Shown here piece by piece: positions 63,560 to 64,000 of a stretch of DNA of 64,000 bases. The position numbers were made by a program, and so were the translations under genes. Numbering within the stretch: the stretch's first letter is position 1; each line of letters starts with the position of its first letter. The notes under the pieces were generated by a model that saw only the letters and a program-made list of their open reading frames with translations, had not been told where the DNA came from and searched no databases. The stretch covers positions 62,001-126,000 of the forward strand of contig LNEM01000008.1 of the NCBI GenBank assembly GCA_001464955.1, read 5' to 3'. This stretch comes from Rhizobiales bacterium Ga0077537. GTDB taxonomy: Bacteria; Pseudomonadota; Alphaproteobacteria; Rhizobiales; Hyphomicrobiaceae.

Positions 63560-64000
63560 TCTCTCGATCTTCCGTCGTTCTGGGCTGAGGTGCGGCAGCC
63601 GGACGTGGAACTAGTGACCTCGCCGCCACTACGGCTGAGGCGAAGTAGCCGCGCCGCGAGTCGCAGTGGCCGTCAAGCCCCGGTGCGTCAGTGACAAGGC
63701 CCCGAAGCACAGTTTATCACCGGAGTGTCGTATCTCGTGATTCACGTTCCACACGCGAAAAAGGAGAAAACCACAACCTGCTGGTGCACGTCCGGGTCGG
63801 GACCTCGCGGTCCAGCCTGTGTAGTGTCAGCATTCTACAATCCGGCGCAAGGGTGCGTCCGCTGCGAGCAAAACACAAAACGAAGGGGCTCGCAGCGTCG
63901 ATGTGTTTGCCGATGAGACCGGACAGAAGCCGGTAGACGAGTGCGTCACAGGGTCAGCTTGGAGCTCGCCAGAGGACGACGCGGATGCGTCCCCTCGACT
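63560..64000. other. Region upstream of aroC to the window edge
   Basis: This 441-base stretch carries the aroC promoter. Bases ~63700-63900 are less GC-rich. Two short plus-strand frames (around 63691-63936 and 63725-63916) lack coding bias and ribosome sites, and I do not call them genes. No RNA gene is evident. Confidence 0.4.

Noticed and set aside
63691-63936. Short plus-strand open frames near the right edge, one with several cysteines
   Set aside because: Low coding bias and no supported start; cysteine spacing does not form a known zinc motif.

Overview
The window is GC-rich, densely coded DNA with strongly GC-biased third codon positions. It is most consistent with a chromosome of an alphaproteobacterium of the Hyphomicrobiales. 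Supporting signs are an alphaproteobacterial-type CtaA next to a DUF2842 protein, a divergent soeABC/sox locus, glcDEF, an xseB-dxs-tlyA arrangement, and a small RNA gene of the two-hairpin C-rich type. I saw no tRNA, rRNA, insertion sequence, prophage or CRISPR array.

Left part (1-24500). After the 3' end of an IlvD/Edd dehydratase comes a glycan-modification group: a sulfotransferase with a repeated coiled coil, two methyltransferases and a large TIGR04372-like glycosyltransferase. A TauD-type dioxygenase, heme A synthase and DUF2842 follow. Next is an exopolysaccharide locus: polysaccharide deacetylase, Wzz-like co-polymerase with a degenerate kinase domain, Wza-like export lipoprotein, GT4 glycosyltransferase, WcaJ/ExoY-like initiating transferase and Wzy/WaaL-like ligase-polymerase. 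An NYN-domain protein sits inside it. A CPA2 antiporter, an alpha/beta hydrolase and a three-gene module (methyltransferase, nitronate monooxygenase-like, LLM flavin oxidoreductase) complete this part.

Middle (24500-37000). Two unrecognised proteins, one a 797-residue membrane protein, lead into a sulfur-oxidation island. A cytoplasmic-type sulfite dehydrogenase soeABC on the minus strand is divergent from soxA-soxX-soxB on the plus strand. This would cover entry of thiosulfate into the Sox cycle (SoxAX), sulfate release (SoxB) and sulfite oxidation (SoeABC). soxYZ and soxCD are not here.

Right part (37000-64000). This is mostly housekeeping: gatC-gatA, a cupin protein with hydroxypyruvate isomerase, a DEAD-box helicase with an RGG-rich tail, def-fmt with an EEP-family protein, mtnP, a TerC-family protein, UspA, an AKR/Gfo-Idh pair, a deacetylase-xseB-dxs run, tlyA overlapping an RlmD/TrmA-class methyltransferase, a LysR gene divergent from glcDEF, a haloacid dehalogenase and aroC. 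The best non-coding find is a small RNA gene at 54131-54228 between dxs and tlyA, with a promoter-like sequence, a C-rich hairpin loop and a near-perfect intrinsic terminator.
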